NCBI RefSeq assembly: GCF_030177895.1 | Contig: NZ_CP123448.1 | Span: 558,001-622,000, forward strand | Length of the DNA stretch: 64,000 nt | Origin: Kingella negevensis | GTDB taxonomy: Bacteria; Pseudomonadota; Gammaproteobacteria; Burkholderiales; Neisseriaceae | Reading direction: 5' to 3' | Shown here: positions 42,470-51,767 of the stretch, one piece after another | Position numbering within the stretch: the first letter of the stretch is position 1 | How the letters are laid out: each line of letters begins with the position of its first letter | The notes under the pieces: model-generated | The model's input: only the letters and a program-made list of their open reading frames with translations | Told to the model about the DNA's origin: nothing | Databases searched by the model: none | Made by a program: the position numbers and the translations under genes

Positions 42470-43573
42470 TCAGGCGTAATGTCCTGCACCCAAAACCAAT
42501 GGCTTGTTTGCGCCTGTGGCTTTGTGTGGATTGCTCGGTGTGCGATTGACCCAACACGCGGCGAGCCACGCAAACGCGGCGGCTTCTACCCATTGTGGAT
42601 TCAGCTGCAAATCTTCGGTGCTATGCACAGTGATTTTGTGTGGCGCGAACAATTTTTTCAGGCTGCAAATTAAGGTTTCGTTGCCAATGCCGCCGCCGCA
42701 AACGTACACATTTTGGGTGTTTGGCGCAGCCTGAAAAATCGCGTCTGCAATCGTGTCTGCCGTGAATTGCACGAGTGTTCGCAAAACGTCAAACGGGTCT
42801 TCTTCATGATGCAAATAGCCGTATAACCAATCCAATGAAAACAGTTCGCGCCCTGTGGATTTTGGATAAGGCAGCCTGAAATATTCGTGTTCTTTCAGTT
42901 GCGCCAGCAGTTCAGGCAAGACGCGTCCGCGCAGGGCTTTTGCGCCGTTTTTGTCATACAGTTGCTGCCAGATGTGTTGCGTCCACGCGTCCATCAGCAT
43001 ATTGCCTGCACCTGTGTCAAAGCCGAATGGTTCGCCATTGGGTGGCAACACGCTGATGTTGGCAATGCCACCAATATTCAGCACGACACGGGTTTCGGTT
43101 GGCATGGCAAACAGGGCTTGATGAAACGCTGGAACGAGTGGTGCGCCTTGTCCGCCTGCGGCTAAATCGCGGCTGCGGAAATCGCCAATCGTGAAAATGC
43201 CTGTGCGCTCGGCAAGCAGGGGCAGGTTGGCGAGTTGGACGCTGTAGCCGTGTTCGGGAGCGTGGCGGACGGTTTGTCCGTGGCAACCAATGGCGGTGAT
43301 GTTTTCAGGCTGTAATTTGTTTGCTTGCAGGATTTTTTGCACAACTTGGGCGTAGATTTCGGATAGTTCAATGGCGAGCATTTGACTGCGATGAAGTTCG
43401 TTGTCGCCGATGTTTTGGAGTTCAAGCAGTCGGGTTTTCAGGCTGCTTGTGTAGGGGACGAATGCGTGGGCGATGGCGCGTTGCCATTTTGCGCCGTGCA
43501 TTTGGATTAAGACTGCGTCGGCACCGTCCATACTGGTGCCTGACATGATTCCGATGTAGAGCTGGGTTTTCAT
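42470..43573 (-). CDS. anmK: Anhydro-N-acetylmuramic acid kinase
   Basis: The ATG at 43573 (MKTQLYIGIMSGTSMDGAD) is the usual start; the earlier 43627 lies in uptake-sequence DNA. The 367-residue kinase opens and phosphorylates 1,6-anhydroMurNAc during wall recycling. Family patterns include SGTSMDGADAVLIQ (residues 10-23), TAIGCHGQTVRHAP, NIGGIANISVLPPN, FDTGAGNMLMD and VCGGGIGNETL. It works with NagZ, also in this window. It is followed by a copy of the 94-base hairpin repeat. Confidence 0.95.
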   Translation of the reverse strand: MKTQLYIGIMSGTSMDGADAVLIQMHGAKWQRAIAHAFVPYTSSLKTRLLELQNIGDNELHRSQMLAIELSEIYAQVVQKILQANKLQPENITAIGCHGQTVRHAPEHGYSVQLANLPLLAERTGIFTIGDFRSRDLAAGGQGAPLVPAFHQALFAMPTETRVVLNIGGIANISVLPPNGEPFGFDTGAGNMLMDAWTQHIWQQLYDKNGAKALRGRVLPELLAQLKEHEYFRLPYPKSTGRELFSLDWLYGYLHHEEDPFDVLRTLVQFTADTIADAIFQAAPNTQNVYVCGGGIGNETLICSLKKLFAPHKITVHSTEDLQLNPQWVEAAAFAWLAACWVNRTPSNPHKATGANKPLVLGAGHYA

Positions 43574-43642
43574 GGTTGTTGTTTTTTTCAGGCTGCGATA
43601 AAACCAAATTTTATCAAATCTTTTCAAGCCTTAAAATAAATT

Positions 43643-43676
43643 AAGCAGCCTGAAAAATCTTTCAGGCTGCTTAATC
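43643..43676 (-). terminator. Uptake-sequence terminator after mtrE
   Basis: TTAAGCAGCCTGAAA and TTTCAGGCTGCTTAA form a perfect stem with a 5-base loop just after the mtrE stop codon. Confidence 0.8.
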
Positions 43677-43685
43677 AAGCAAGTT

Positions 43686-45263
43686 TTATTTGCTTGTTGC
43701 TTTTTCTACTTTCTCACTCACTTTTTCTGTTACTTTTTTCGCGGTATCGCGTGTGCGGCTGGTTGCGTCTTTCAACGCGTCTTTCATTTCGCCTAAAGTG
43801 GTGGTTTTGTGAGACTCTGCCAAATCTGCATCAACTTGTTGCGTCATGGTTTGTTCGTCTGTGGTGTAGCGTTTCAAACCGCCGCCCAATACTTTATACA
43901 AGTCGGCTAAGTTTTCCAGCAAGTTCTGCTGTCTGCTTAACAAGTTCACATCTGAAGCATAACTGCTACGTTCTGCATCCAGCAAATCCAGTGCACTAGA
44001 AACACCATGTTTGTAGCGCAAACGCGTTAAGCGTAAACGCTCGCTATTTGCTTTTGCTTGTGCAACTGCTGATTCATATTGACTATTGAATGCTGCACGT
44101 GCAACCAATGCATTTGATACGTCTTGGAATGCGGTTTCTACGGCTGATTCATAAGCAATAAGAGCTTGTTCTTGTGCAATTTTGCTGACAACTACATCTG
44201 CTTTATTTTTACTCCAGTTAAAAATAGGAATAGTTGCATTTGCATTGTAGCCCCAGCTTCTATCTGGAGAACTAAATAAATTACTTAATTGCGCGCTACT
44301 TAAACCCAATGTAGTGGTTAAATTAATATTTGGGAACAATGCGGCACGTGCTGCGCCAATATTGGCATTAGCTGCTTTCAGACTGTGTTCTGCTGCAATA
44401 ATGTCTGGGCGGTTAAGCAATAAATTCGATGATAAACCTGCTGGCAAATTGCGGATTTTAAACTGTTTGTTCATTGGCAATGGCGTTGGCAAATCGTCTG
44501 GCACTTTTTGGCTAATCAGCAATTCCAATGCGTTACGTGCTACCTCACGTGAATTAACAGCAGCTGCATAATCTGATTTTGCACCTTCAATTTGCGATTC
44601 TTGGCTGCGCAATTCCAAAGCAGAAATCACGCCTGCTTTATGGCGAACCTTGGCTAATTCGTAAGTTTGTTGGTAGGCTTTCAAAGTGCGTTGAGATAAA
44701 TCCATAGAGGCTATTGCACTTTGTTCAGCAAAGTAGGCTTTTGCCACACTTGCAATTAAACTGAGATGCGTTGCATCACGTGTCGCGGCTTGAGCAAAAT
44801 AACTTTCTAATGCTGATTCATTAGAATTGCGGATGCGTCCCCATAAATCCAACTCAAATCCTGAGATGCCTAAACCTGTATTATAGCTATTAGCCACGTT
44901 AGAACCAGCGGCAGTATGACTACCATTACGACCTGCTCCTGCCGTACCACTCAAACTAGGTAAATTAGCTGCACGTGTAATCGCATACTGTGTACGAATT
45001 TTCTCAACATTCAAGTTTGCCGTACGCAAATCAGTATTGTTTTTCAACGCTAATTCAATCAGGGCGTGTAAACGTGGGTCTGCAAAATAGTCTTTCCAGC
45101 CCAAAGATGCAGCCTGAATTGCTTGCGGTTCTTGCACGTCATAACGGAACGTACTTGACGGCAACGCTACGTTTGGTTGCTCGTATTTCGGCGCAAGGTT
45201 ACAAGCGGATAAGGCAATGCTTACGCTCAATGCGGTGAAACTTTGTTTAAAAACGGTTTTCAT
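43686..45263 (-). CDS. mtrE: Outer-membrane efflux channel, MtrE/NodT family
   Basis: I take the ATG at 45263, which starts the signal peptide MKTVFKQSFTALSVSIALSAC with the lipobox-like LSAC at Cys21. The earlier ATGs lie inside a hairpin element. The 525-residue product is a TolC-like lipoprotein with the usual two repeated helical domains (DLRTANLNVEKIRTQYAITR and the later LNRPDIIAAEHSLKAANANI). N. gonorrhoeae MtrE has 467 residues. Here a highly charged tail of about 55 residues (AESHKTTTLGEMKDALKDAT and onward) is added. It forms the exit duct of the MtrCDE pump. A 160-base hairpin element separates it from mtrD. Confidence 0.92.
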   Translation of the reverse strand: MKTVFKQSFTALSVSIALSACNLAPKYEQPNVALPSSTFRYDVQEPQAIQAASLGWKDYFADPRLHALIELALKNNTDLRTANLNVEKIRTQYAITRAANLPSLSGTAGAGRNGSHTAAGSNVANSYNTGLGISGFELDLWGRIRNSNESALESYFAQAATRDATHLSLIASVAKAYFAEQSAIASMDLSQRTLKAYQQTYELAKVRHKAGVISALELRSQESQIEGAKSDYAAAVNSREVARNALELLISQKVPDDLPTPLPMNKQFKIRNLPAGLSSNLLLNRPDIIAAEHSLKAANANIGAARAALFPNINLTTTLGLSSAQLSNLFSSPDRSWGYNANATIPIFNWSKNKADVVVSKIAQEQALIAYESAVETAFQDVSNALVARAAFNSQYESAVAQAKANSERLRLTRLRYKHGVSSALDLLDAERSSYASDVNLLSRQQNLLENLADLYKVLGGGLKRYTTDEQTMTQQVDADLAESHKTTTLGEMKDALKDATSRTRDTAKKVTEKVSEKVEKATSK

Positions 45264-45297
45264 ATATTTAATCTCTTTATCAGTTTCAGGCAGCATA

Positions 45298-45457
45298 GGG
45301 CACATTGGCATTTCATGTCGCGGTGTCTTTTTAGCCAAACTAAGCGACTACTGTGTTAAAAAGGTTCGTAAGGTGTTCAACCTTGCTTACCTTTTTGCCT
45401 TGTATTCGCTTAGTTTGGCTAAAAAATCCAACTCGCGAATGAAACGCCAATGCGCCC
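45298..45457. mobile_element. 160-base hairpin-forming miniature element between mtrD and mtrE
   Basis: The left arm GGGCACATTGGCATTTCAT and the right arm, whose complement reads GGGCGCATTGGCGTTTCAT, are about 55 bases long, ending with TTTTTAGCCAAACTAAGCGA on both sides. The inside again folds as AAAAAGGT...ACCTTTTT. TA occurs at both outer edges (TAGGGC and GCCCTA), a possible target duplication. No coding sequence is inside. Confidence 0.75.
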
Positions 45458-45490
45458 TAAAAAATAACTTTTTCAGGCTGCTTGAATGTT

Positions 45491-48400
45491 TTATTTCATA
45501 TTTTCTTCATCATCAAACAAATCCAGTTCGCCTTGCTCGGGAACAGGTTTGCCTTTAAAGAATTTACGAACCACAACATAGAACATCGGCACGAAGACCA
45601 CGGATAGGAATGTACCTACCAACATACCCCAGAACACGGCTGTACCAATGGCGTGTTGGCTGGCTGCTGATGCGCCTGTTGCGATATACATTGGCACAAC
45701 GCCCAAGATGAATGCGAATGATGTCATCAAGATTGGGCGGAAACGCAATTTGGCAGCACGTAACGCGGCTTCTGCTGCGGTTTTGCTTGTTTCTTGCAAA
45801 TCTTTGGCGAACTCGATAATCAAAATCGCGTTTTTCGCACTCAAGCCCATCACAGTAACCATACCAATCATGAAATATAAGTCGCGTGATGATGCGTGGA
45901 GCAATGCGCCTGAAGCCACACCCAACAAGCCTAGTGGCACAACCAGAACCACTGCCAATGGGATTGACCAGCTTTCATACAACGCCGCCAATGCCAACAA
46001 TACGGCTACAGCAGCCAAGCCCAATACCATGGCTTGCTGTGACGAACCTTTGGCTTCTTCACGAGATTGACCAGACCATTCCAGTGCGTAGTTACCTTCC
46101 AATTCATCAACCATGCGTTGAACTTCTGCCATGGCTTCACCAGTGGTTTTGCCTGCTGCTGGTGCGCCTGTTAATTGCATGGCTGGGTAGCCGTTGAAAC
46201 GTACACTTTGTTCGATACCTTTTTCCCATTTTGCTGTCATAAAGCTAGACAATGGGATTAACGTGCCATCGCTGGCAGGTACGGTCAATGCCAAAATGTC
46301 TTCAGGCTGCATGCGAGATTTTGCATCTGCTTGAACAATCACGCGTTGCAAACGTCCGTCATTTGGGAAGTCGTTTACATAGGTTGAACCCAACGCTGTA
46401 CCCAAAACAGTACGAATGCTGGCAAAGCTCACGCCATTTGACGCAGCTTTCATACGGTCGATGTCCAGTTTCAGTTGCGAAGCGTCTTCCAAACCTGAAG
46501 CGCGAACGTTTGATGCATTAAACATTTGCGGATTGGCGCGCATTTTCGCAATCAATTCATCGCGGCGAGCTACTAATTCTTCATGATTCGCAGAGCCACG
46601 TTGTTGCAAGTACAAACCAAAACCAGAATCGTTACCCAATTCCATGATTGGCGGCGGGTTAATCGCTAAGGCAAAACCGTCTTTTACCGCACCGCTCATC
46701 AATGCACCTGTGATTTTACCTGCCACAGAAGCGGCATCGCTGCCTGGTTTAGCACGTTCAGTCCAGTCTTTCAAAATGATAAAGCCTAAACCCATGTTTT
46801 GACCGCTGCCTGAAAAACTGAAGCCTGATACGGTAATCACGTTTTCCACTTCAGGCAGGCTTTTCGCTACGCCCACCACTGAAGCCAGTGTTTTTTCAGT
46901 ACGTTCATGCGTTGCGCCAGAAGGCAGTTGCACGGTAACCATCAAGTTACCTTGGTCTTCTGATGGCAAGAACGCGGTTGGCAAACGCATTACCAACACA
47001 AACGCTGCGGCGGTTAAAGCGGCATACACGATAAATGTCGCGCCAGCTTTACGCAATGTGCTAGCAATCCAGCCTGAATATCTGCGTGTACCTGCGTTGA
47101 ACTTGCGGTTGAACCAACCAAAGAAACCTTTTTTCACATGGTTATGACCTTTGGGAATCGGTTTCAACATGGTCGCACACAAAGCAGGTGTCAAAGTCAA
47201 AGCCAAGAATGCTGAGAACAAAATCGCGAACACCATTGTTAAAGAGAACTGGCGGTAAATGTTACCCGATGCGCCGCTCAACATAGACAATGGTACAAAC
47301 ACAGATACCAACACGGCTGTGATACCCACCACCGCGCCAGAGATTTGTTTCATGGCTTTTTTCGTGGCTTGTTTTGGCAATAAACCTTCTTCCGCCATAA
47401 TCCGTTCCACGTTTTCCACCACCACAATCGCGTCATCAACCACAATACCGATGACCAGCACCATGGCAAACATCGTCATCACGTTGATAGACATGCCCAT
47501 GTATGAAATGGCAGCAAATGCACCTAATAACGAAATCGGCACAACGATAGTCGGAATCAACGTATAGCGAATGTTTTGCAAGAAGATGAACATCACAATG
47601 AACACCAGCACAATCGCTTCAAACAAAGTGCTTACCACTTTTTTGATAGACAATTCTACAAATTTTGAAGTGTCATAAGGTGCAGACCAAGTAACATCTT
47701 CAGGGAAGTATTTTTTCAACTCTTCCATTTTGGCTTTAACTGCAGTTGCGGTTGCCATTGCGTTACCCGTTGTCGATAACGAAACTGCCATACCTGCCGC
47801 TGTTTTGCCGTTCAAATACGAGTTTGACGCATAAGATTGGCTACCTAATGCAATTTCAGCCACATCTTTCAAGTAAACGTTTGCGCCACTTGTGTTTTGT
47901 TTCAACAAAATATTGCCGAACTCTTCTGCGGTTTGCAATTGACCTTCAGCCGTAATGGTTGCACTGATTTGCTGACCAATATCCGCAGGACGTGCACCCA
48001 ATGAACCCACTGCCAACTGCGCATTTTGTGCAGAAATCGCAGACGTTACATCAGCAAAAGACAAGTCGTAATTTTTCAATTTGTTTGGGTCAATCCACAC
48101 GCGCATCGCACGCTGAGCACCAAACAAGCGAACATTACCTACGCCTTCAATACGTTGCAATTCAGGCACAACATTGCGTTGAGAGTAGTCTAACAATTCC
48201 TCAGCAGATTTGGTTTTTGAATCCAAAAACACCACCATCAAGAAGTTTGAACGCGCTTTAGACACGTTCACACCGTTTTGTTGCACGGTTGCAGGCAGCA
48301 AAGCGTTTACTTCTGACAATTTGTTTTGCACGTTCATTTGTGCCAAATCTTCGTTGGTATCAGGTTTAAAGGTTAAAGTAACCGAGCCTGAACCACTTGA

Positions 48401-48649
48401 GTCAGCAGAAGTGGAAATGTAATCCAAACCTTCCACACCGTACATATTCCGTTCAATCACAGACAGTACGCTGTCTTCCATTACCGTTGCAGACGCACCA
48501 GGGTAAGTTGCAGTCAGCGTAATAGTGGGCGATGCCACGCTTGGGTATTGCGAAATCGGCAATTTGCTGATGCCGATAACGCCCGCAATCATGATAAAAA
48601 TCGCGATTACCCATGCAAAAATCGGGCGTTCAATAAAAAACTTTGGCAT
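45491..48649 (-). CDS. mtrD: RND multidrug transporter, inner-membrane pump
   Basis: The 1052-residue hydrophobe/amphiphile efflux pump has twelve membrane spans and two large periplasmic loops. Residues are typical of the family: the first GISKLPISQYPSVASPTI, VVDDAIVVVENVERIM (TM4, proton relay Asp pair), and later GLSAKNAILIIEFAKDL (TM10 with Lys). It exports detergents, dyes, fatty acids, antimicrobial peptides and macrolides. It is 11 bases downstream of mtrC. The last 60 residues end with a charged tail (GELDLFDDEENMK). Length matches MtrD of N. gonorrhoeae (1067). Confidence 0.97.
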   Translation of the reverse strand: MPKFFIERPIFAWVIAIFIMIAGVIGISKLPISQYPSVASPTITLTATYPGASATVMEDSVLSVIERNMYGVEGLDYISTSADSSGSGSVTLTFKPDTNEDLAQMNVQNKLSEVNALLPATVQQNGVNVSKARSNFLMVVFLDSKTKSAEELLDYSQRNVVPELQRIEGVGNVRLFGAQRAMRVWIDPNKLKNYDLSFADVTSAISAQNAQLAVGSLGARPADIGQQISATITAEGQLQTAEEFGNILLKQNTSGANVYLKDVAEIALGSQSYASNSYLNGKTAAGMAVSLSTTGNAMATATAVKAKMEELKKYFPEDVTWSAPYDTSKFVELSIKKVVSTLFEAIVLVFIVMFIFLQNIRYTLIPTIVVPISLLGAFAAISYMGMSINVMTMFAMVLVIGIVVDDAIVVVENVERIMAEEGLLPKQATKKAMKQISGAVVGITAVLVSVFVPLSMLSGASGNIYRQFSLTMVFAILFSAFLALTLTPALCATMLKPIPKGHNHVKKGFFGWFNRKFNAGTRRYSGWIASTLRKAGATFIVYAALTAAAFVLVMRLPTAFLPSEDQGNLMVTVQLPSGATHERTEKTLASVVGVAKSLPEVENVITVSGFSFSGSGQNMGLGFIILKDWTERAKPGSDAASVAGKITGALMSGAVKDGFALAINPPPIMELGNDSGFGLYLQQRGSANHEELVARRDELIAKMRANPQMFNASNVRASGLEDASQLKLDIDRMKAASNGVSFASIRTVLGTALGSTYVNDFPNDGRLQRVIVQADAKSRMQPEDILALTVPASDGTLIPLSSFMTAKWEKGIEQSVRFNGYPAMQLTGAPAAGKTTGEAMAEVQRMVDELEGNYALEWSGQSREEAKGSSQQAMVLGLAAVAVLLALAALYESWSIPLAVVLVVPLGLLGVASGALLHASSRDLYFMIGMVTVMGLSAKNAILIIEFAKDLQETSKTAAEAALRAAKLRFRPILMTSFAFILGVVPMYIATGASAASQHAIGTAVFWGMLVGTFLSVVFVPMFYVVVRKFFKGKPVPEQGELDLFDDEENMK

Positions 48650-48660
48650 GGTTTACTCCA

Positions 48661-49923
48661 TTATTGTGCTGCAGAAGCAGAAGATGCAGCCTGAACAGGC
48701 ACAGATACTGTTTCAGCAGGAGCAGAAGCCGCAGGAGCTTGCGCTTGTGCGTTTTCGCTACCAGGTTGCCATTCTTTCGCTTGAACCACTGGCGAACCAG
48801 ACATCGCAGCAATCATCAAACCTTCCACAATCACTTTGTCACCAGGTTGCAAACCACCGTTAATCACCCAGTTTGTGCCTTTTTCACCAGCGATTTTCAC
48901 AATGCGTGGTTCCATGCCGCCTTTAGCGTTTACCACCATAACAGTGTCTGCTTTACCGCGAGTAACCGCTTGTTGCGGCACAACAAATGCATTTTCAATT
49001 GTGGTTAAAGGCAAACGAACACGCGCGTACAAACCAGTCATCAAAGCAAAATCAGGGTTTGGCACTTCTGCGCGGATTGTGATTTGACCCGTTTTTTGGT
49101 CAACCGTAGGGTCAATAAACAACAAGTGACCTTTGTGTTCGTATTCAGAACCATCATCCAACATCACGCTCACTTCCAAAGCATTGCTCAACTTACGCTG
49201 ACCACTTGCCAATTGTTGGCGCAATTTTTGCCATTCGCTCGCAGATTGTTGAATGTTGATATACAACGGATTGGTTTGATTGATGGTTGCCATTTGCGTA
49301 CTGTTTGCCGTTACCAACGCACCTTCCGTTACCAAAGACTGACCCACAATACCCGAAATCGGCGCAACAATATGCGCGTGATTCACGTTTACTTGCGCTG
49401 CACGAATTGCCGCTTCAGCCGATTTAATTTGCGCTTGAGCCGAGCGTTGCGCTGTTACCGCAGCGTCCCATTCTTGTTCACTAATCGCGTCCGCTTCCAC
49501 CAATGGGCGATAGCGTTCCACATCAGCACTGGCTTTCGCGTAAGACGCTTGTGCGCTCAACAAGTTGGCACGCGCACTTTCCAAATTAGCCGCGTAAGTT
49601 GAGTCGTCCAATTGATACATTGGCTGACCTGCTTTCACAAACGAGCCTTCAGCGAACAAACGGCGTTTCACGATGCCTGTTACTTGTGGCACGATTGGCG
49701 CAGAGCGAACCGCTTCCAAACGACCAGGCAAATCCATTTCAATTTGCACGTTTTCAGGCTGCGGCATAGTTACCACGCCCACCGTTGGGGCAGGACGTTG
49801 CTGACCTGCTGCTGCCGCTTGTTTTTGCTCGCCAGCAGCCGCGTCTTTGCCACCACAAGCAGCCAACGCAAGCGATGTTGCCACTGCCAAAGCAGTTACG
49901 CGCCAGTATTGATGAGTCTTCAT
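48661..49923 (-). CDS. mtrC: Periplasmic adaptor (membrane fusion) lipoprotein
   Basis: The 420-residue protein has a lipoprotein signal with lipobox LAAC at Cys22, a Gln/Ala linker, the lipoyl/hairpin/barrel layout and the pattern PMYQLDDSTYAANLESARAN of MFP adaptors. MtrC links MtrD to MtrE. The C-terminal tail is Ala/Pro/Ser-rich and disordered (AAASAPAETVSVPVQAASSA). It starts the mtrC-mtrD unit. Upstream lie an uptake-sequence hairpin in its leader and the dyad at 50031-50048, the probable MtrR binding site. Confidence 0.95.
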   Translation of the reverse strand: MKTHQYWRVTALAVATSLALAACGGKDAAAGEQKQAAAAGQQRPAPTVGVVTMPQPENVQIEMDLPGRLEAVRSAPIVPQVTGIVKRRLFAEGSFVKAGQPMYQLDDSTYAANLESARANLLSAQASYAKASADVERYRPLVEADAISEQEWDAAVTAQRSAQAQIKSAEAAIRAAQVNVNHAHIVAPISGIVGQSLVTEGALVTANSTQMATINQTNPLYINIQQSASEWQKLRQQLASGQRKLSNALEVSVMLDDGSEYEHKGHLLFIDPTVDQKTGQITIRAEVPNPDFALMTGLYARVRLPLTTIENAFVVPQQAVTRGKADTVMVVNAKGGMEPRIVKIAGEKGTNWVINGGLQPGDKVIVEGLMIAAMSGSPVVQAKEWQPGSENAQAQAPAASAPAETVSVPVQAASSASAAQ

Positions 49924-49968
49924 TATGTCTTCCTAAATTGACTGGGGGTTAAAACTTTTATGTTATTT

Positions 49969-50001
49969 CAGGCAGCCTGAAAAAATATTTCAGGCTGCCT
50001 T
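49969..50001. repeat. Uptake-sequence inverted pair in the mtrC leader
   Basis: TTTCAGGCAGCCTGAAA and TTTCAGGCTGCC lie about 45 bases before the mtrC start and downstream of the likely promoter. On the minus strand it could form a hairpin in the 5' leader, so it may attenuate mtrCDE transcription. Confidence 0.5.
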
Positions 50002-50030
50002 CTATTCAATAAAACGAAAAGTAGTTATTA

Positions 50031-50048
50031 TACATTCATTTCTGAATG
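50031..50048. promoter_or_regulatory. Probable MtrR operator between mtrC and mtrR
   Basis: ACATTCA and TGAATGT form a perfect 7-base inverted pair with a 4-base centre in the AT-rich gap between the divergent mtrC and mtrR genes. TetR-family regulators bind such dyads. The role for MtrR is by position. Confidence 0.65.
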
Positions 50049-50088
50049 TTTTTAAACCCATAATTATAAATATTTTTTTATTCAAGCC

Positions 50089-50715
50089 ATGAGAAAAACC
50101 AAAGCCGAAGCCGAGCAAACTCGCCAACACTTACTCAACGCTGCGTTAGAAGTTTTCTATCGCGTAGGCGTTACCCGTGCCTCACTCAACGAAATTGCCC
50201 AAGAAGCAGGTGTTACACGCGGCGCATTGTATTGGCATTTCAAGAACAAAGAAGACTTATTTGCAGCGTTGTTTGAACAAAAACACGCTATTTTTGTATC
50301 ATTATTGAATGATGATGTACTGGACGAAACGGAAGACGCGTGGACGCATTTGCGCCACAGTTTGCACGAGCTTTTGCGCGTATTATCCCAAGACGAGCAG
50401 CAACGCAAATTTTGCAGCGTGATGAATTTGAAATGCGAACGCACAGAAACCAATCAAACGATTACGGAATTGGTGCTGCGTTATCATGCCAGCAGTCGCG
50501 CGCAGATTATTCGCGCGATGAAATTGAGTGTGCAACAAGGTAAGCTGCCTGTGCAAACGGATATTGAAGCGGCGGCATTATATTTAGAGAGTAGCTTGGT
50601 TGGCTTGATTATCATGTGGATTAGCGAGCCTGAGCGTTTTGATTTATCGGCGACCGCTAAGCGTGTGATTGATACGAATATGCTGATTTTGCAAAATGGC
50701 TTATTAAACGAATAA
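50089..50715 (+). CDS. mtrR: TetR-family repressor of the mtr efflux operon
   Basis: The 208-residue protein starts MRKTKAEAEQTRQHLLNAAL. The TetR helix-turn-helix is at about 27-52 (GVTRASLNEIAQEAGVTRGA then LYWHFKNKEDLF). The C-terminal half is the ligand-binding and dimer domain. N. gonorrhoeae MtrR has 210 residues and the same first 50 residues in pattern. It is divergent from mtrCDE and binds the shared promoter. Loss of MtrR raises resistance to hydrophobic agents. The gene is intact, and no promoter deletion of the gonococcal type is obvious. It is followed by a terminator. Confidence 0.95.
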   Translation: MRKTKAEAEQTRQHLLNAALEVFYRVGVTRASLNEIAQEAGVTRGALYWHFKNKEDLFAALFEQKHAIFVSLLNDDVLDETEDAWTHLRHSLHELLRVLSQDEQQRKFCSVMNLKCERTETNQTITELVLRYHASSRAQIIRAMKLSVQQGKLPVQTDIEAAALYLESSLVGLIIMWISEPERFDLSATAKRVIDTNMLILQNGLLNE

Positions 50716-50724
50716 TGCAGCCTG

Positions 50725-50774
50725 AAAACGTAATCGCAGCCTGAAAAACAATAGCGTTTTTCAGGCTGCGATTA
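50725..50774 (+). terminator. Uptake-sequence terminator after mtrR
   Basis: AATCGCAGCCTGAAAAAC and GTTTTTCAGGCTGCGATT form a long stem around a 5-base loop, just after the mtrR stop codon. Confidence 0.85.
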
Positions 50775-50821
50775 TTTGGTAGAGACAGGATTTATTCCTG
50801 TTTTTTTGAGTGTGGCAGAAA

Positions 50822-50915
50822 TGGAGCGTCGGCGGCTCGCCGACATCAGCTATATGGAAAAATCACTTTTTTTAAAATTTTATCTATTTCATGTCGGCGA
50901 GCCGCCGACACTCCA
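50822..50915. repeat. 94-base hairpin repeat, copy 2 of 3
   Basis: TGGAGCGTCGGCGGCTCGCC then, after an AT-rich spacer, the inverse TGTCGGCGAGCCGCCGACAC and TCCA. The arms are 24 bases, almost perfect. It lies between mtrR and trpA, both pointing into it. Confidence 0.8.
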
Positions 50916-50931
50916 GACAGGCTGCGTTCTA

Positions 50932-51765
50932 TCAGCCACCCATCAACGACTTCAACAACCGTTTAAAGAACCCAGCTTGCTGTTGCTGTTTCTGATACTG
51001 GCTGCCCTGTTTCACCAACTGCGCCACATCATCCGCCCTACCCTCGTGCAAATCGCGCACAATTTTCGAGCCAACAATCACGCCATCAGACACCGCATTA
51101 AATCGCGCTACATCGTCCAGCGTAGAAACGCCAAACCCTGTCAAAACAGGAATTTTCGCCATTTCATGCAATCGCACCAAATGCTTATCCAAATCCTCGC
51201 GGTAACTGCCCATTTTGCCCGTTACCCCGTTAATCGCCACCGCGTAAATAAACCCTTCCGCGTCCGTAATCAATTTTTGCTGGCGTTCCACCCCTGTTGT
51301 CAGGCTAACCAATGGCACAAGTGCAATGTCCGTTTCTTGCAAAAACGGTTTCACCATATCTTCATGCTCGTGTGGCAAATCGGGAATAATCAGCCCTTTC
51401 ACAGACGTATTCGCCAAATCTTGCACAAATTTTTCCACGCCATACTGAAAAACAGGATTGAAATACGTCATCACAATCAAAGGCGTATTCAGCGAAATCG
51501 TTTGCAATTTCGCCACAATCGCCGCCAAAGTTGTGCCGTTTTTCAGGCTGCGTAAACCTGCTTCTTCAATCACAGGACCGTCTGCCACAGGGTCTGAAAA
51601 CGGAATGCCGACTTCAATCGCTGACGCCCCGTTTTCGCTCAAAAATGCCAGCGTGTCGCCCAAACCGTCCAAGCCGTTGGCATGGTCGCCAGCCATAATG
51701 TATGGCACAAAAATGCCTTTTTTGCTGTCTTTAATCGCTTGCAAATGTTGCGTTAATGTTTTCAT
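50932..51765 (-). CDS. trpA: Tryptophan synthase alpha subunit
   Basis: The 277-residue TIM barrel converts indole-3-glycerol phosphate to indole, which passes to TrpB. It has the signature [20 protein letters not shown] near residues 35-54 with the catalytic Glu/Asp pair, then [11 protein letters not shown] and FGVSTLDDV. Length fits (E. coli 268). It is last in the trp cluster, 2 bases after trpB. The gene ends before the 94-base hairpin repeat shared with the convergent mtrR side, which may act as the operon terminator. Confidence 0.95.
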   Translation of the reverse strand: MKTLTQHLQAIKDSKKGIFVPYIMAGDHANGLDGLGDTLAFLSENGASAIEVGIPFSDPVADGPVIEEAGLRSLKNGTTLAAIVAKLQTISLNTPLIVMTYFNPVFQYGVEKFVQDLANTSVKGLIIPDLPHEHEDMVKPFLQETDIALVPLVSLTTGVERQQKLITDAEGFIYAVAINGVTGKMGSYREDLDKHLVRLHEMAKIPVLTGFGVSTLDDVARFNAVSDGVIVGSKIVRDLHEGRADDVAQLVKQGSQYQKQQQQAGFFKRLLKSLMGG

Positions 51766-51767
51766 GA

